Translations under genes and position numbers: made by a program
NCBI RefSeq assembly: GCF_932294415.1
Contig: NC_065535.1
Span: forward strand, 82,109,862-82,173,861
Reading direction: 5' to 3'
Length of the DNA: 64,000 nt
Origin: Quercus robur
Taxonomy: Eukaryota > Streptophyta > Magnoliopsida > Fagales > Fagaceae
Notes under the pieces: generated by a model
The model's input: only the letters and a program-made list of their open reading frames with translations
Database searches by the model: none
What the model was told of the DNA's origin: nothing
In this document: positions 33,155 through 49,600 of the stretch, in pieces
How positions within the stretch are numbered: position 1 is the stretch's first letter
Layout of the letters: each line of letters opens with the position of its first letter

Positions 33155-34312
33155 CATGGTTGTCAAAATCGCGATTTGGATCGTAGGATCGCACGATTTT
33201 ACGATCCCACTTCACCAAAATGTTTAGGATCGCACTAGGATTGTAAAAATGGTAGGATTATATATAGGATCGTATAGGATCGTAGGATCGTATGGGATTC
33301 TACCGATCCTACCAAAAACATAAATTTTTGGTTTTTTTTTTTATGGGATAAATTTTTTGTTTTGATGAAGTTTTAAGGGGGGGTTTTTTTTTTTTTTTCA
33401 TGTTGTGATGTTATGACTTTTTATTTTATTTTTATAAAATTATGTTAACCTAAGCAAATGTTTTTTAGTTTCTAATTCACTTATAATCAAAGGAATGCTT
33501 CATCATTTCTAAATGAAGAATTTGATGTTGGCTTTGCTGCATTTTAAGCTATAATGTTGTTAAATTTGTTTGATCAATATACTAATTTGTGTTCTAATAT
33601 TACTAAAATATTTTTTATTATATATAATTTTATAAGTTATGCTTGTATTTGTATATTGATTGATTGATTTTTTTGAGCAAGCTCTTTAATTGTTGCTGAG
33701 TGGTATAACTTGAATAGTTAAATGTAAAATTGTATATTGATGTCTTTTGTAGCTCTAGTATACAAATATATAATATCTACATAGATGATGAAATAGATGA
33801 TGATGATTAGGAATTTAGGATAGAGGTTATAAGAACCTTAGAATGGGAATAATTAAATGTTCACTTCACCTTAATATTCATCTTGCCTTTGGATTTCATA
33901 TTGTAGTTAGATAATATCCATTTGCAAACTTATTTTGGATTTCAAAATTGGAACTTAGAACTTGAAAAATATTTTCCATATGTTTTGATAAATAATTTGG
34001 TATTTGATTGTTAATTAAACATTTTTTGAACTTTTTAAATACATTAGGTCAAAATTTAAATATATTTGTTTCATTAATATAGACTTAGTGATATATGACA
34101 TACAAATTACATCATATGATGCAAATCTTAATTATTTTTATGGATGAATTTATAATTTACATGATTATTCAACATATAAAACCATTATCAATGTATTTTT
34201 TGCTTTAAATATGAAAATATATAGAATCTTACAATTCACGATCCGATCCTACGATCTAAGATCTTATCTACTTTCAACGATTCTACGTAGAATCTCGATT
34301 TTGAAAACTTTG
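33155..34312 (+). mobile_element. hAT-type element, copy B of the 1.1-kb pair
   Basis: Same ends and interior order as the copy at 16277-17408, flanked by its own perfect 8-bp duplication CTCCTTGC at 33147-33154 and 34313-34320. The arms contain GGATCGTAGGATCG-type motifs. The acidic tail is conserved as YIDDEIDDDD then stop at about 33777-33810. It differs from copy A by scattered substitutions and small indels, by eye roughly one base in ten. No transposase core. Confidence 0.85.
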
Positions 34313-34320
34313 CTCCTTGC

Positions 34321-36443
34321 GATTAACACAACAAAATACCTTAGCTTAAAATACTCTCTTTTTGTAAGGTGATGCCCTCAATGTGATCAAAGCTTTTAGG
34401 AAAAAATTTCCATTAAAAAAAAATCTTTTAAGCAAAACCATAGTGATATAGATTCGTCTATCCAAACTCCAAAGTATTATTGAAGGTACAAAAGCTCACC
34501 TCAAAGTCTTTGTCAGCCTGGGATTTTGTTCATGTAAAAAGGAACTCAAATTTTTTTGTTCACAACTTGACTAGGCTTGGCGATCGACTCATAATATTGA
34601 TGGGCCATTAGCCATCTCTTCTATTCCTCAAAGGGTGTTTCTCCCTATCAGGTAGAGAATGCCTTGAAGACAAATTGTTTTGTCTTCCTTTTAAAAAAAA
34701 TATTTATAATTGGAAAATTATCTATTGTCTTGTCTCACAAAATTAAAAAGTTTTTAAATTCACGATTGATTTCTTGTTTTGAAATTATGATAAATTATAA
34801 ATTGTTTGAAAAAATTAGTTTAGTTATTGCGAAATAATATATTTAATTATTTAATTAATATTCTAAGTTCTAAAGATAATTAAAAAATATACATAAATTG
34901 ACCCCCAAAACTCAAATTAAAGTAAGCAATATATACATAAGTTCTTGTCTATCACACAATATAGCCCCACATCCAATATAAAACAACTTATAAAATGGGG
35001 GAAAAAAATAAAGGAACATGGGAAGAAAATATTGTCACGAATGTTAGTGCAATCGGAGAAGCTGCCAATATGGACCACCCCAAAAATCCAAACCCTTGCG
35101 TACATACATGTTCAAATTAAAACCTACTTTAATAAAGAATTAAGGGCGACCAGAGCAACAACTCCCGTCTAAAGTTTTTACAATGAATTCATAAATTGGA
35201 CAGTCCTTATCTAGAAGGGTCTAAGGGACTTTTCCTAATTTTGACGTGACAGTTATGTTAATTTCTGTTTATATGATGTAAATGAGTTAAGCCCTGAGAT
35301 GAGTATTAAAAATTTTATTTTGTTTGGAATGAGAGTTCTAAACATGGATATAAAGGGTATTAAGTATTAACAATTCAAGATCGATTGATTTAATTTTATT
35401 TGGAGGACGAGCTTTTCACTAAGCTTAATTAGATGTAAGTTTGGATAATTTTCTTGTCGAGCAAGCTCAAGTTGGTTCAAAAGCTATTTGTTTAACTTTT
35501 GTACTTTAACATTCCTCTCAAACTTGAGGCAAAGGCGTATCAAAAAACTTGAGTTTGGAATGAAAGTCTTTAATGCCCCCATCAAATGAATCGACACCCA
35601 CCAAGAAATGTCTGAAAAAGATCACCCTTGAAAAGGAAGGATCCTATGAAGCTCTTGATGCATGTGAAAAACGCAAAAAGAGCTTTGGTACAAGAGCACA
35701 ATTAGACTACATCAAGGGAAGCAACTTATGGTGTCATTTGAGAGTTAGCCTAAAAGAACTCTTCCTACTAAGAAGTGCAGATCGAGTCTTCAGTAGGGGT
35801 TGGAGTACATGTGCTGTTTTGCAGAAGAAAATCTTAGTGGCTACATCTTTACTATACTAAACTATGTGTTACAATGAATGCAATGTAAAGTATATATAAG
35901 ATTACGTTAGGCTTAGTATGGTAAGCTTAAAACTATGGGTTTCTACCAAACCATAGTCTACTCTACTTATGGTACCATAGTTGAGTCTATTGATGTTTCT
36001 CCCAAAAAAAAAAAAAAAAAAAAAAAACTATTGATGGTATAGCATATTGTATTCTAACGATAACAATAAATCAAGTGTCCCAAAAAATTTCACGATTACC
36101 GATCTTACTTACTGTGCTTGGTGACTTGGTGCTTGATAAAAATGGTGTTAATGATAATCCTATAAGAAGTCAATGTTACTTTAGTTAGTATTTACAACTA
36201 ATCACTTTAATAAGTTGTATAAAATGTTGAGAGAAATTTTGCATCTCTAGAATTAGCACTGCAATTCAGGTTGCTTCCATAATATTTTAATGATTTAAGC
36301 GCAGCATTTGTACATGTTACTGAGTTTTTATTTGACTTCCATTTCTTAAACCAGTGCTCCAAGAAAGCTCGTGAATGGTAACTTAGGCTGTGAACATTTT
36401 GGTCCCCATCTTACATTTGCTGCCTATCTTTTATACTTCTAAG
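34321..36443. other. Intergenic stretch before the first intact receptor-kinase locus
   Basis: A 95-codon frame at 35573-35860 has no domain I recognise and no supporting context. A-rich run near 36006-36026. No TATA box stands out before 36444; transcription signals were not resolved. Confidence 0.45.
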
Positions 36444-39789
<3,346 letters not shown>

Positions 39790-41980
39790 TTGCTCTTCTA
39801 TTCTGTAGCACAACCCAACCATAAGTGAAGAAGTAGAAAAAGATAAGGAAAGCAAAAAAAACAAAAAATAAAAATCAATAACTTGTACAGATATTTGTGG
39901 AATTATATTGTTCCTTTTGTTATCATGAAGATTTCCCATGTATTTTATAGAATTCTTTATTATATCAATATCAACTCTTTCTACATCACTGCAGAACATT
40001 GTCCATATTTTCAGACAATCCATCTTTTTAGTAAACCTCAATGAAGATTCACTTGTGAAAATTCCTTATGGTTAAGATTTTATTATTTCTTATATGGAAA
40101 TTCTAGCAAAATAATTATAATCCTGATTGGACCCTATATCAAATCCAAGAATGAAAGCTTGTTAATGCGCTAGATTTTAGATTAATAGCATTTAGACTTT
40201 ACAAACTTTAAAAGGAGTTCATTGCCTTAGACCACAAGGACATAATTCAGGTGAATTATTTCACCAGCCTATAATGCCAAACATCAGATAAAGGTATATT
40301 TTCTATTTCAGACTTTTCAGTACAAAAATGACATGTTCTGTTAAGAAATTTAACAGCGCAAGGATTATATGACTGCAGTCAACCTTGGCCAATCAAATCA
40401 ACCACATGAAATTAAGAGCAACATGCACCAACCCCAACTGAACAATTCTCGAAATTATTGAACAATTTTTTAATGGATTATTATTGAACATGTAATTCAT
40501 ACAAAAATAATATGCAGCAGCAACACCTTTAATAGATTAAGAATTTTTTTTTTTTTTTTTCTCTGAAGGGCCATCACAAGATGGATGTCTTCGCCTGTAG
40601 TGGTCCACTTGTAGTTCTAGTCTTCTTTCTAGTGCCTTAAATTTTCTGCAATTGACTGTTGACTATGATTTTGGAGGTCATTTATAGTTAGTCTCTATCA
40701 CTGAGAATAACCAAAGACTGAAATTTCTGCCAGCAGTCAGAATTTTTAGTTGATATTGTTAGTGTAATTTTTGGTAGTGCTTATCAAAATAAATAATTTT
40801 TTTTGTAGCCTTTTATACTAAACATGTGACAATAGATTTTTTTTTTTTTTTTTTTATATTACTTTTTTTTTTTTTAATTGAGACAAAAAGTTAAAATTTG
40901 TTTAATTTAGGCTGTTAACTCTCAACCATGGTTTTAAAAACCGGACTGGAAGAAAAACCAAATTTGCCTCCGGTTCTCGATTTTCTCGATTTTATATTTT
41001 TTTTTTTTTTTTTTTTTTTTGGATTGGGCCTCCGGTTCCTAGTTCGACTGGCCAATCTAGGCTTTAAAACATAGCTCTCATTTATCAGCTAGTCATGCAT
41101 AACTAATGGATTGGAAAATGATTCTCTCCATTTTAAATAAATCAGTTTCATGGTTTAGGTTAAACATGACAAATTTAAACCTAAAATAGATTCTATCCAT
41201 TTCAATTTGGTGGTACTTTAATAACAAATTAATTATAAAGAACATTATAATGCCTCTGCCCTCCTCTCCTATTCAAAGGGGCTATTAGAGAAGAAACTTC
41301 CTTCCTTGATTTCTTTACTTAGTCAAGCTTCCTTGTTCCTTAGTGCAGTCTTGATTCATAGTTTAAGACTCCATTCTTTATAGCGTAGTTTATACTCACA
41401 GTTGACGTGAGTATGTACCGACACCTTTACCTTTGTAGATGTCAAAGTGCCTTGTAACTTTAATGTACTTATTTTCGGGCTTTATTTCTTACTTTAATAT
41501 AGGTCTTTGTTGGGCTTTTGCCCCTTTGCCTATAGGATGAATTGGGGAAAAAAAAGGCCTTATTCATAATTCTCTTTCATGGGATTGACCCAAAAATAGG
41601 ATTTGACTTTTTGAAGTACAATGAGACAACCTAATACTAATAAGAGTTATTCTAAAACTACAAACTTAGCCATATTTTTTGACAACTATATTATATGATA
41701 GAGTGACAAATTATGATAGACCATTATTACTTTCATATGGATTTACAATTTTTTAGCCACTACTCAAAATCAACCATATGGGATAATTATGACAAAAATT
41801 GTGATCTTAGCAATTTTTTTTTTTGGTCTAAAAAGATCAATTTCATAACGACTAACAACTTTTCACAAAACCACGGGAAAGGGTCTTCCACGTGGGCAAA
41901 TATGTTCTTAGGGACCCATCAATAAATGCTACTGTACACATTGCTCCATTTTTTTTTTTTTAATTGCCAACCGCATCTCC
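39790..41980. other. Intergenic stretch with T-rich runs
   Basis: Holds the 3' flank of the first receptor-kinase gene. Long T runs lie near 40545, 40838, 40861 and 41000. Besides the candidate MITE at 40926-41074, nothing recognisable was seen. Confidence 0.5.
40926..41074. mobile_element. Candidate small inverted-repeat element (about 150 bp)
   Basis: The left end CCATGGTTTTAAAAACCGG and the right end read inward (CTATGTTTTAAAGCC) are similar. CCTCCGGTTC occurs in both halves. Flanks share CTCTCA at roughly the right spacing but do not give a full 8-bp duplication. A T run of about 23 lies in the middle. Tentative. Confidence 0.4.
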
Positions 41981-41988
41981 CATTGGCT

Positions 41989-42173
41989 GAGAAATTCTGG
42001 TGTCACATTCAATTACACAACTTTGCCCACAACTCGCCCATTTGGTGAGTTGTGTGGTTGGTGGAAGGGTGATGGTGGGTCCATGTGGGGACACCCTTCC
42101 ACCAACCACAACTCGTCATGTGACGAGTTGTAGGCGAAATTGTGTAATTGGGTGTGGCACTAGAATTTTTCCC
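41989..42173. mobile_element. Foldback MITE (185 bp)
   Basis: The arms are long and inverted: left GAAATTCTGGTGTCACATTC, right end read inward AAAAATTCTAGTGCCACACC. Further matches run through AATTACACAA and the GGTTGGTGGAAGGGTG / CACCCTTCCACCAACC pair in the centre. Flanks CATTGGCT (41981-41988) and TATTGGCT (42174-42181) differ at one base and are a likely 8-bp duplication. Non-coding. Confidence 0.65.
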
Positions 42174-42181
42174 TATTGGCT

Positions 42182-42971
42182 CCTCAAATTGTGTTTGATT
42201 GAGTCAGAGTCACGAACAAGAATGACATGAGTGATGCAAGTTGTTCCATTTGACCTTTTTTTTTGTCTCACCATGGATCTTTTAATACCAAATTCATGGA
42301 TTTTTTTAGTTGAATGAGATAGTTTATTAGTAATCAATAATTTCTATTTTGACTAATAAATATTAATTTTAGCACAAGTTAGGGACCCAATACAATAGAG
42401 CTCACTATTGAATGTTCCGTATGTCAAATTTGTTGAATTTGGGTTTTGAATAATATTATAATTTAATTTAATTTAACAACCAGATATATTTTGACCAAGA
42501 GGATTAATACACTCTTTGGACTATGGAGTTTTGGAGGCCAGACTTATACTTTCAAAGTTTTAATATCATGTGTCTGTAACCAATGACTACAGATTCCAAA
42601 GTAAAGAATCAAAGAATAAGAAACTTGTTTTGTCCTAAAAATAGAACTGACATCCATGAAAGTCCATTCCATAGAATCTCTCTCTGAACCAAATTGTGAC
42701 AGACTACTAGTAGTAAAATGCGAGAGGAGCTAGAGTAGAGGGATATCATACACGATAAAGGAATAGCCGCCAACGATGCCATTCCTTCTCTGCCTCTCTC
42801 TCAAGTCTCTTCCTGCCAATATTGACATTCTCCTTCACTGATATGATATCCCTCTCTTCCATTGACTTTCCATTAGTCTAAGCTTGCTATATATTTTATA
42901 TATATAGAAATATAGACAGACAGAGAGAAAGCTCTGCGTTTCTCAGCCTTGAACCCTTCCTTCAAAGTTCA
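42182..42971 (+). promoter_or_regulatory. Promoter region of the intact receptor-kinase gene
   Basis: A TATA box (TATATATT) lies at 42888-42895, about 80 bases before the ATG at 42972. A perfect 14-base inverted pair, AGAGGGATATCATA at 42737-42750 and TATGATATCCCTCT at 42842-42855, brackets about 90 bases just upstream. CT-rich tracts lie between. The pair could be a hairpin or a dyad binding site; which is unknown. Confidence 0.5.
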
Positions 42972-45900
42972 ATGGCCAAAAGTGCAACTTATTTGTTAAT
43001 CATATCAGTTTTCCACTGTTGCTTTCTGTTATCTCTATCTCAAGCAAAAGACACCCTTAAACCAGGAGAGGACCTCAGAGAGGCTAAGACCTTAGTTTCT
43101 TCAAATGGGGTCTTTGAATTAGGCTTCTTCAGCTCCAGCAGCTCCTCCTCAAGCAACCACTACTTGGGAATTTGGTTCAAGAACGACCCAAACAAGAAGC
43201 CTGTCTGGGTTGCAAACCGTGAAAATCCCATTTTAGACTCTTCTGGAGTCCTCTCTATAAGATACGATGGAAATTTAGTGATTGTTGACAGAAGGCAGAT
43301 TCCCATAATTGTCAACTCCGGAATGCTTGCCACAACTACAAACACAAGCTCAACACTTCTTGATTCTGGTAACCTTCGTCTTGAAGATGGAGATAACACT
43401 GTTTGGCAGAGTTTTGATTATCCATCTGACACATTGTTGCCCGGAATGAGACTTGGATGGTTCAACTTAGGCACACAACATTTGAGAAAACAGTTTCTTG
43501 TCTCATGGCAAAGTCTGTCTGTTCCCGCCACAGGCTCTTTTGCTCTTGGTCTTGATTCAAATAATAGAACACAAGTAAAGGTTTGGCATAGGAATGGGGT
43601 TTCGCGGCAAACTGCGTTTTGGGATGGCCAGAAGTTGAAATTTATGATTGAGAGTTTATCAGAGGACTACAATTTTAGCTATGTGTCAAAACCAGATGAG
43701 GTTTACATTACTTTTAATACTAGAGAGAATTATACTTCTTCATGGTTTGTGATGTCCTCAACTGGGCAAATTCAGGAGTACAAAATGTTGGGACAAAAGA
43801 TTTTAATGGTGAATCGTTCAATTTGTGAAAATACTACAATAAGCGATGCCACTGATTGTTACATAGTGAGGCCGTCCTTGTGCCAAGATGGAGATAAATT
43901 CTCTGAAATCAAGGGGTCCATGCCAAATTCAATAGTTATAAGTGATTCAGCTCATTTGGGTCCTAGTGACTGTGAGATATTGTGCAGGGGAAATTGTTCT
44001 TGTACTGCGTTTGCTTCTTTTCGTGACGATGGTACAGGATGTGAATTTTATTATGGCGACAAAAGAGCTCTTTTGGGAATCATTGGTGTAGGGAAGTCCA
44101 TAATATATGTTCGTGGGGATATTTTACCAAAACCTGGTGAGACAGGTACTGCTTTAGAATCTGGTAAGCCTTATTGTACATGAAATATTTTGAACATGCA
44201 TTTTGATGGAAATGAAAATGTAATAGATTGTTATGAGCAAAAAGGGAAGCTACCTGGTGCATGATTAATTTCACTGGGCCTATCAGCTTGCCTTGTTACT
44301 CAACAATCTATAACATCTAGATAACATGTTACAACATGGATTTGATTTAAAGGTATCATTAATTGGTGCAGGATTTTCAATTTTGGTGACATGTTTGATT
44401 TAACATCTCATTCATCGACAGTCTTAACGCTAGAATTTTATACCAACCAAATTAATGCTGAAAATGCTCAGCGTTTTGTAGAATCTAAATGTCAATGTGC
44501 AGAAAAATGAGGCTCCTGAAATTATTTTCAGGTGAACAGAACAGCAGGAGGCTGAGGTTGCTAGTCATAATTCCAGTTGTTTCTTTACTAGTACCTATTA
44601 TAGTTGCCTTAATTTGTTACATACAATGGAGAAAGCAAGGTTGTAGAGGTACCCTACTCATGCTTTAAAGTTGCCATATATTTATATTATTGTACTTCAA
44701 GCAAAATTAACTTTTCACTTTTCTCCCTCACAAAGCAGGAGGGAAGGGGAACGAAGACAGCATGAGAAGAAGTCTGGAACGGTTCCTGTTTCAAATTGGC
44801 TCTAATGTAGCAGAATTTGACGAAGATAAACCTGAAGACAGATATAATCGAAAGAAGGATCATGAACTGCCACTACTCAGTTTTTCTTGCATGGCAACAG
44901 CTACAAATAACTTCTCTGATGAAAACAAGCTTGGTGAGGGTGGTTTTGGGCCTGTTTACAAGGTAATTCCATATAGAATGACTTCCAAGAAGTGATTTCT
45001 TTTCTTTGATTTCTCAGTGAAGAATGTAAATGACAAAAGAAACTTTCATTTTGTAAATGAAGTCTTTAATAAAGACTTAATACATAGCTTGTTTACTTTT
45101 AGCAAAATTTTGTATAAAAGCATAAGGCTAAAGTTTCATAAGCACTGGCAACTACCAAAAAAAGTTTGTAAGCATCAGTGTGAATGAGTAGTCTATGGCA
45201 GGACCTATGCAATTACTAATTAGATACTTGGACATGAAACTCATTCTAGTCACTAAGTGCTGTAGTTTACATTGCTATATCTCATATGTAGAGTACAAAT
45301 AAAAAATTTACCATTTTTTTTATTATAAAGAAAATAACTTGCAGCAAATTGAGGTTCTGCAGGGTGTGTTGCTAGGGCATGAAATTGCTGTGAAAAGACT
45401 TTCTAAAAGGTCAGGACAAGGATTGGAGGAGTTCAAAAATGAGGTTCAGTTGATCTCAAAGCTCCAACACAGGAATCTTGTTAGACTTTTGGGTTGTTGC
45501 ATTGAAAAAGAAGAAAAGATTTTGATCTATGAGTACATGGCCAACAACAGCTTGGATTCCTTCCTTTTTGGTATGTGATGGCCTTGTTTTATTTCCATCT
45601 TTGTGCATTTTTGTTTGAGTGTGAGATTAAATTTAAAATTTGAACCAGATCCTTCAAAGAAAATATTATTGGATTGGAAGAATCGTGTTTTTATTATTGA
45701 AGGGATAGCTCAAGGGCTTCTTTATCTTCACAAGTACTCAAGATTTAGGATCATTCATCGTGATTTAAAGACCAGCAATATATTGTTGGATCCTCATATG
45801 AATCCCAAAATATCAGACTTTGGCATAGCAAGGATTTTTGGAGAGGATGAAGTTCGGGCAAAAACAAATAGGGTTGTCGGGACATAGTAAGTGCTTGCTT

Positions 45901-46606
45901 GTTCTTTAAGCATGAGCGAAGTGCATTAATTAAAATATTCTTATTCATGCCTAGGCATAGCTACTTACTTGCACATGTGCATACATTTCATTTTTATCAC
46001 TAATAACTTGTGTCACTTTTTGAAACAGTGGTTATATGTCTCCTGAGTATGTTGTGCATGGTCATTTCTCTACAAAATCTGATGTGTTTAGTTTTGGAGT
46101 CATTATACTGGAGATCATTAGTGGCAGGAAAAATGTAACCTTTCGCCATTCAGATAGGTCTTTGAACCTACTAGGATATGTAAGTAACTACATATAAACT
46201 ACATTCTGAACACTCAGTTTATGGTTTAATTCTTTTATATACCCTTTTTTATTAGTATTAAGTTAAATTAACCCACCTTTCTCCTCTTTCTAACAACTTG
46301 AAATGTTTGAAGGCTTGGGATTTGTGGAAAGAAGGAAAAGGCTCGGAGTTGATGGATCCAACATTATCTAACTCATGTTCGATAAGCCAATTTATGCTAT
46401 GCATTCAGATTGGTCTCTTGTGTGTGCAAGCGCATCCAGAAGATAGACCTACCGTGTCAGATATGATTTCTATGCTAAGCAATGATATTACAAATTTGCC
46501 TGCTCCCAAAGAACCAGCATTTTCCACTCATACAAGTTATTCAAATTTACCTAGTCCACAATATACTTTGAATGATGCTACATTTTCAGGCATAGAAGCT
46601 CGATGA
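42972..46606 (+). CDS. G-type lectin S-receptor-like Ser/Thr kinase, intact (807 aa)
   Basis: Seven exons join cleanly: 42972-44163, 44532-44648, 44739-44962, 45363-45570, 45649-45886, 46029-46179 and 46313-46606 (2424 bp). The start [17 protein letters not shown] gives a signal peptide cut near QAKDTLKPG. The outer region holds a B-lectin domain ([36 protein letters not shown]), an S-locus glycoprotein region and a PAN domain ([16 protein letters not shown]); no EGF-like module stands out. The helix [20 protein letters not shown] crosses the membrane. The kinase is complete: [19 protein letters not shown] (catalytic Lys), [11 protein letters not shown] (RD type), [20 protein letters not shown] and the C-terminal GIEAR. 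Exon lengths match the locus at 36444, showing tandem duplication. The family acts at the plasma membrane in defence or self-recognition signalling; the ligand is unknown. Transcription probably starts from the TATA at 42888. Confidence 0.93.
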
Positions 46607-49600
46607 TAGTTAACAAGTAATAACTTTCCTGAATTGTTAATTCTTTGAGATCAAGGGTCTCTGAAATGAAATTGTTTGAGTCTGAGTATGAATTATGAAT
46701 TGGATTCTCAAAATTGGTTGATTGAACTTTGGTAGAGTCTGTTTACACTAGAACAATAATATTTTTTCCAAAACTTTCTTTAATTCACACTTTCATTTCT
46801 TTCAGATTATACTTTGTATGACAATAACGGGGCTACATAACCTTTTCTCATGACTAATGTGTATATGGTAACAGATATTCTGTGAAGTTGCTCTTCCTTG
46901 ATTATTAATTATTATCCCACAAAAGAATATTTTAAATGAAAGAGGTAATCTGAGATTGAGCCTAAGATATGAGAGCATTGGCTGAATTTTACTAGGCTTT
47001 GGGTCAGTGCAATGCTATAAGTCCAATTATGTTCATAATTTACTCAACAGGTATTCCATCTGAACATCAACTACAGCATTAATATTAGCCATAAATGTTT
47101 CAAGTATGAGATGGATTTCCATTAGAATGAAATATGTTAGATGGTTAAGATTATCTTCTTAGCTTCTATATCTACTCAACAGATACACAGAACCATGTTA
47201 CTGGGTTAGCAATGTGGAGGGGGCTAGCTAACAGTACCCAAAGGAAAAGTAAAGGGAAAACACACCCAAAAACAAAGAGCAAAAACCCAAATCAACCTTT
47301 TTTATTATTGGGTAGGTTTAGGTCCAATGGGCTTATGATTGACCAAAAAAGACAATGAAACAGAGTTTGCAACAATGAGCAGCGGAACTTCAGCTGGGCT
47401 ACCTTTTGACAATCGCCCAATATCTACCAAGGTTGAATTAAAGGCTGGCTTGAAGCCTGAATGGGATAATATGGGGGTAAAAAACAAAAGGACATGTAAA
47501 ATATCCCATTATAATTTTATAATTAGTCATTAATCCATGCTAAGAGATTTTGATTAAAAAAATAGTGATACATATTTAACTATTAAGTATTAATAAATCA
47601 TCATTTAGTTGCCCATGTGACATGTTTTTCACCGAAATCGTCATCAATGCTTTACGTTGTGGTGATATATTTCATTTTGCTTTTGGTCATTTGGTAAAGA
47701 CACGCTATCTTTTGTAAACTTTGGTTAGAGTTTTTCCTTCTCTCAACAAGCAAGATAATACTGTAATATATGCCTTAACTAGGAGAGTAAGATTTTTTTT
47801 TTTGCTTTAATTTGAATAGAAAATGTTCCTCTGGATACTGATACCAGCAATTTGATTAATGCAATGCCAAGCTGTTTCTCCAAAAAAAAATATTAATAAA
47901 TAAAAAATTATATTAGATAATTTATAGAAGAGGATATAGTATTTGATTCTTTTAATAATAATATTAATAATAATAAAAAGATAGCAAGCTATAATTAGTT
48001 TCAACTAACATATTTTAACAGTATTATTTATTGTAATTGCCAAATTGATTGATTGATTATTCATTATTTACAGAGTGTGTTTTGTGTGAGTATGTGCAAA
48101 GTCCTACGTAGTACGTACATTGAGCACATTGATTTTTTTTTTTTTGAAAGCATTGAGCACATTGATTGAATCTAGCTTTTATTAACAATTACATGTGCTT
48201 TTACGTGGCTAATTCCATATGGATGATTAAGAATTATATATGGTTAAAGAAAATATTTCAGCAATATAATTAAAATAAATAATAAAATAGATAATAAAAA
48301 AGAATATAATTATTTTAAGTTATATGACAAATGCACATAGCATATGACCAACTTTTTATTAAAAACAAAATATTACAATTGATTATAGAATAAACGATGA
48401 AACTCCTGTTAAATTTCTTTAAACTTTTTATGATTGAGTTTTAATTAGAGTGGTATTGTGATTGTCAAGCTATTAATTTGGTACCTCTATATTTGTCAAA
48501 GTTTTAGTTTTCGTCCCTATACATTTAATTGTTTAGATTCCTTCTTTTAGCTATCAAAATTAAGGTCTATCAATTATTAACTATGTCAATTTTATTCTTC
48601 AACTTTCAAGATCAAATCAATTTTATCCTTATAAATTGACTTGATTATGGATAAAATTGACTTGATTTTGAAATTCAAGGAATGAAATTGACACAATGAA
48701 TAAGTAAGGGGAGAAATCAAATTAAACCATTTAATATATGTGTACATGTAAAATTGAAATTTTCCCGATTGTTGGATGAACAAAAGTGTTATTCGGTTTA
48801 TCTTAAATTTACTAAACCTTTGGGGAAATAATTTCACTTAAAATAAAGAAATAAATTACGTTAATAAATTTTAAGTACTTATAATAGGTTACATAATAAA
48901 ATTATGTTGTCCATTTTTTAGTACTTACATTTAGTCACATATTACAAGCACAATGTGTATGACTCAACTTTATTATTAAAAAAAATTATGATAGATAATT
49001 AAAGTATTATAAAATAAATAATAAAATTTCTTTTAATTCTAAAAACTCATGGAAGTACGATTTTAAACAGAGCAGTATTCTTGAACTTTTGAAATTTTGA
49101 CAGTGAGTTTTACTTAGAGCAACTATGTTAATTATTCTAATGAATTTATAGTCCACCACATGACATAAGGGAGAAAATCTTGAATAAATCGGGTGTATAA
49201 TTTCCCATTGTAAAGAGAAAAAAAAATAAAGAAGTAAAAACACTCGTGCAACCTCCCGTATTGGGGTTTTTCTACTTCTTTCGCCTTAAGGCCTTAAAGA
49301 AAAAAGGAGAGGTTGTCCACATAAAAAAATTATGTTGTGCAACTTTTAATACTTACATTGAGCCACATAATGCAATCATAGCATACATGACCCAACTTTT
49401 TTTGTTTAAAAAAATTATGGTAGATTTTTTTAATAATGAAATTTCTTTTAAATTTCCAAAATCTCTAGTACATAGTAGAATTTTAATTTGAATAAAAATT
49501 TTATTACTTTTAAAAAGGATGGGTGTGCTTTAATAACTTCCTCTATGCCCGATATAGGAATTTTTTTTCTTGCTTTGATATGACTTCTACTATGATCTAA

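Noticed and set aside
35573-35860. 95-codon frame as a candidate gene
   Set aside because: No recognisable domain, no splice partner, and surroundings are non-coding.
47305-47487. Minus-strand frame near 47.4 kb as a gene fragment
   Set aside because: Looks somewhat protein-like but I cannot match it to any family, and both strands are open here by chance.
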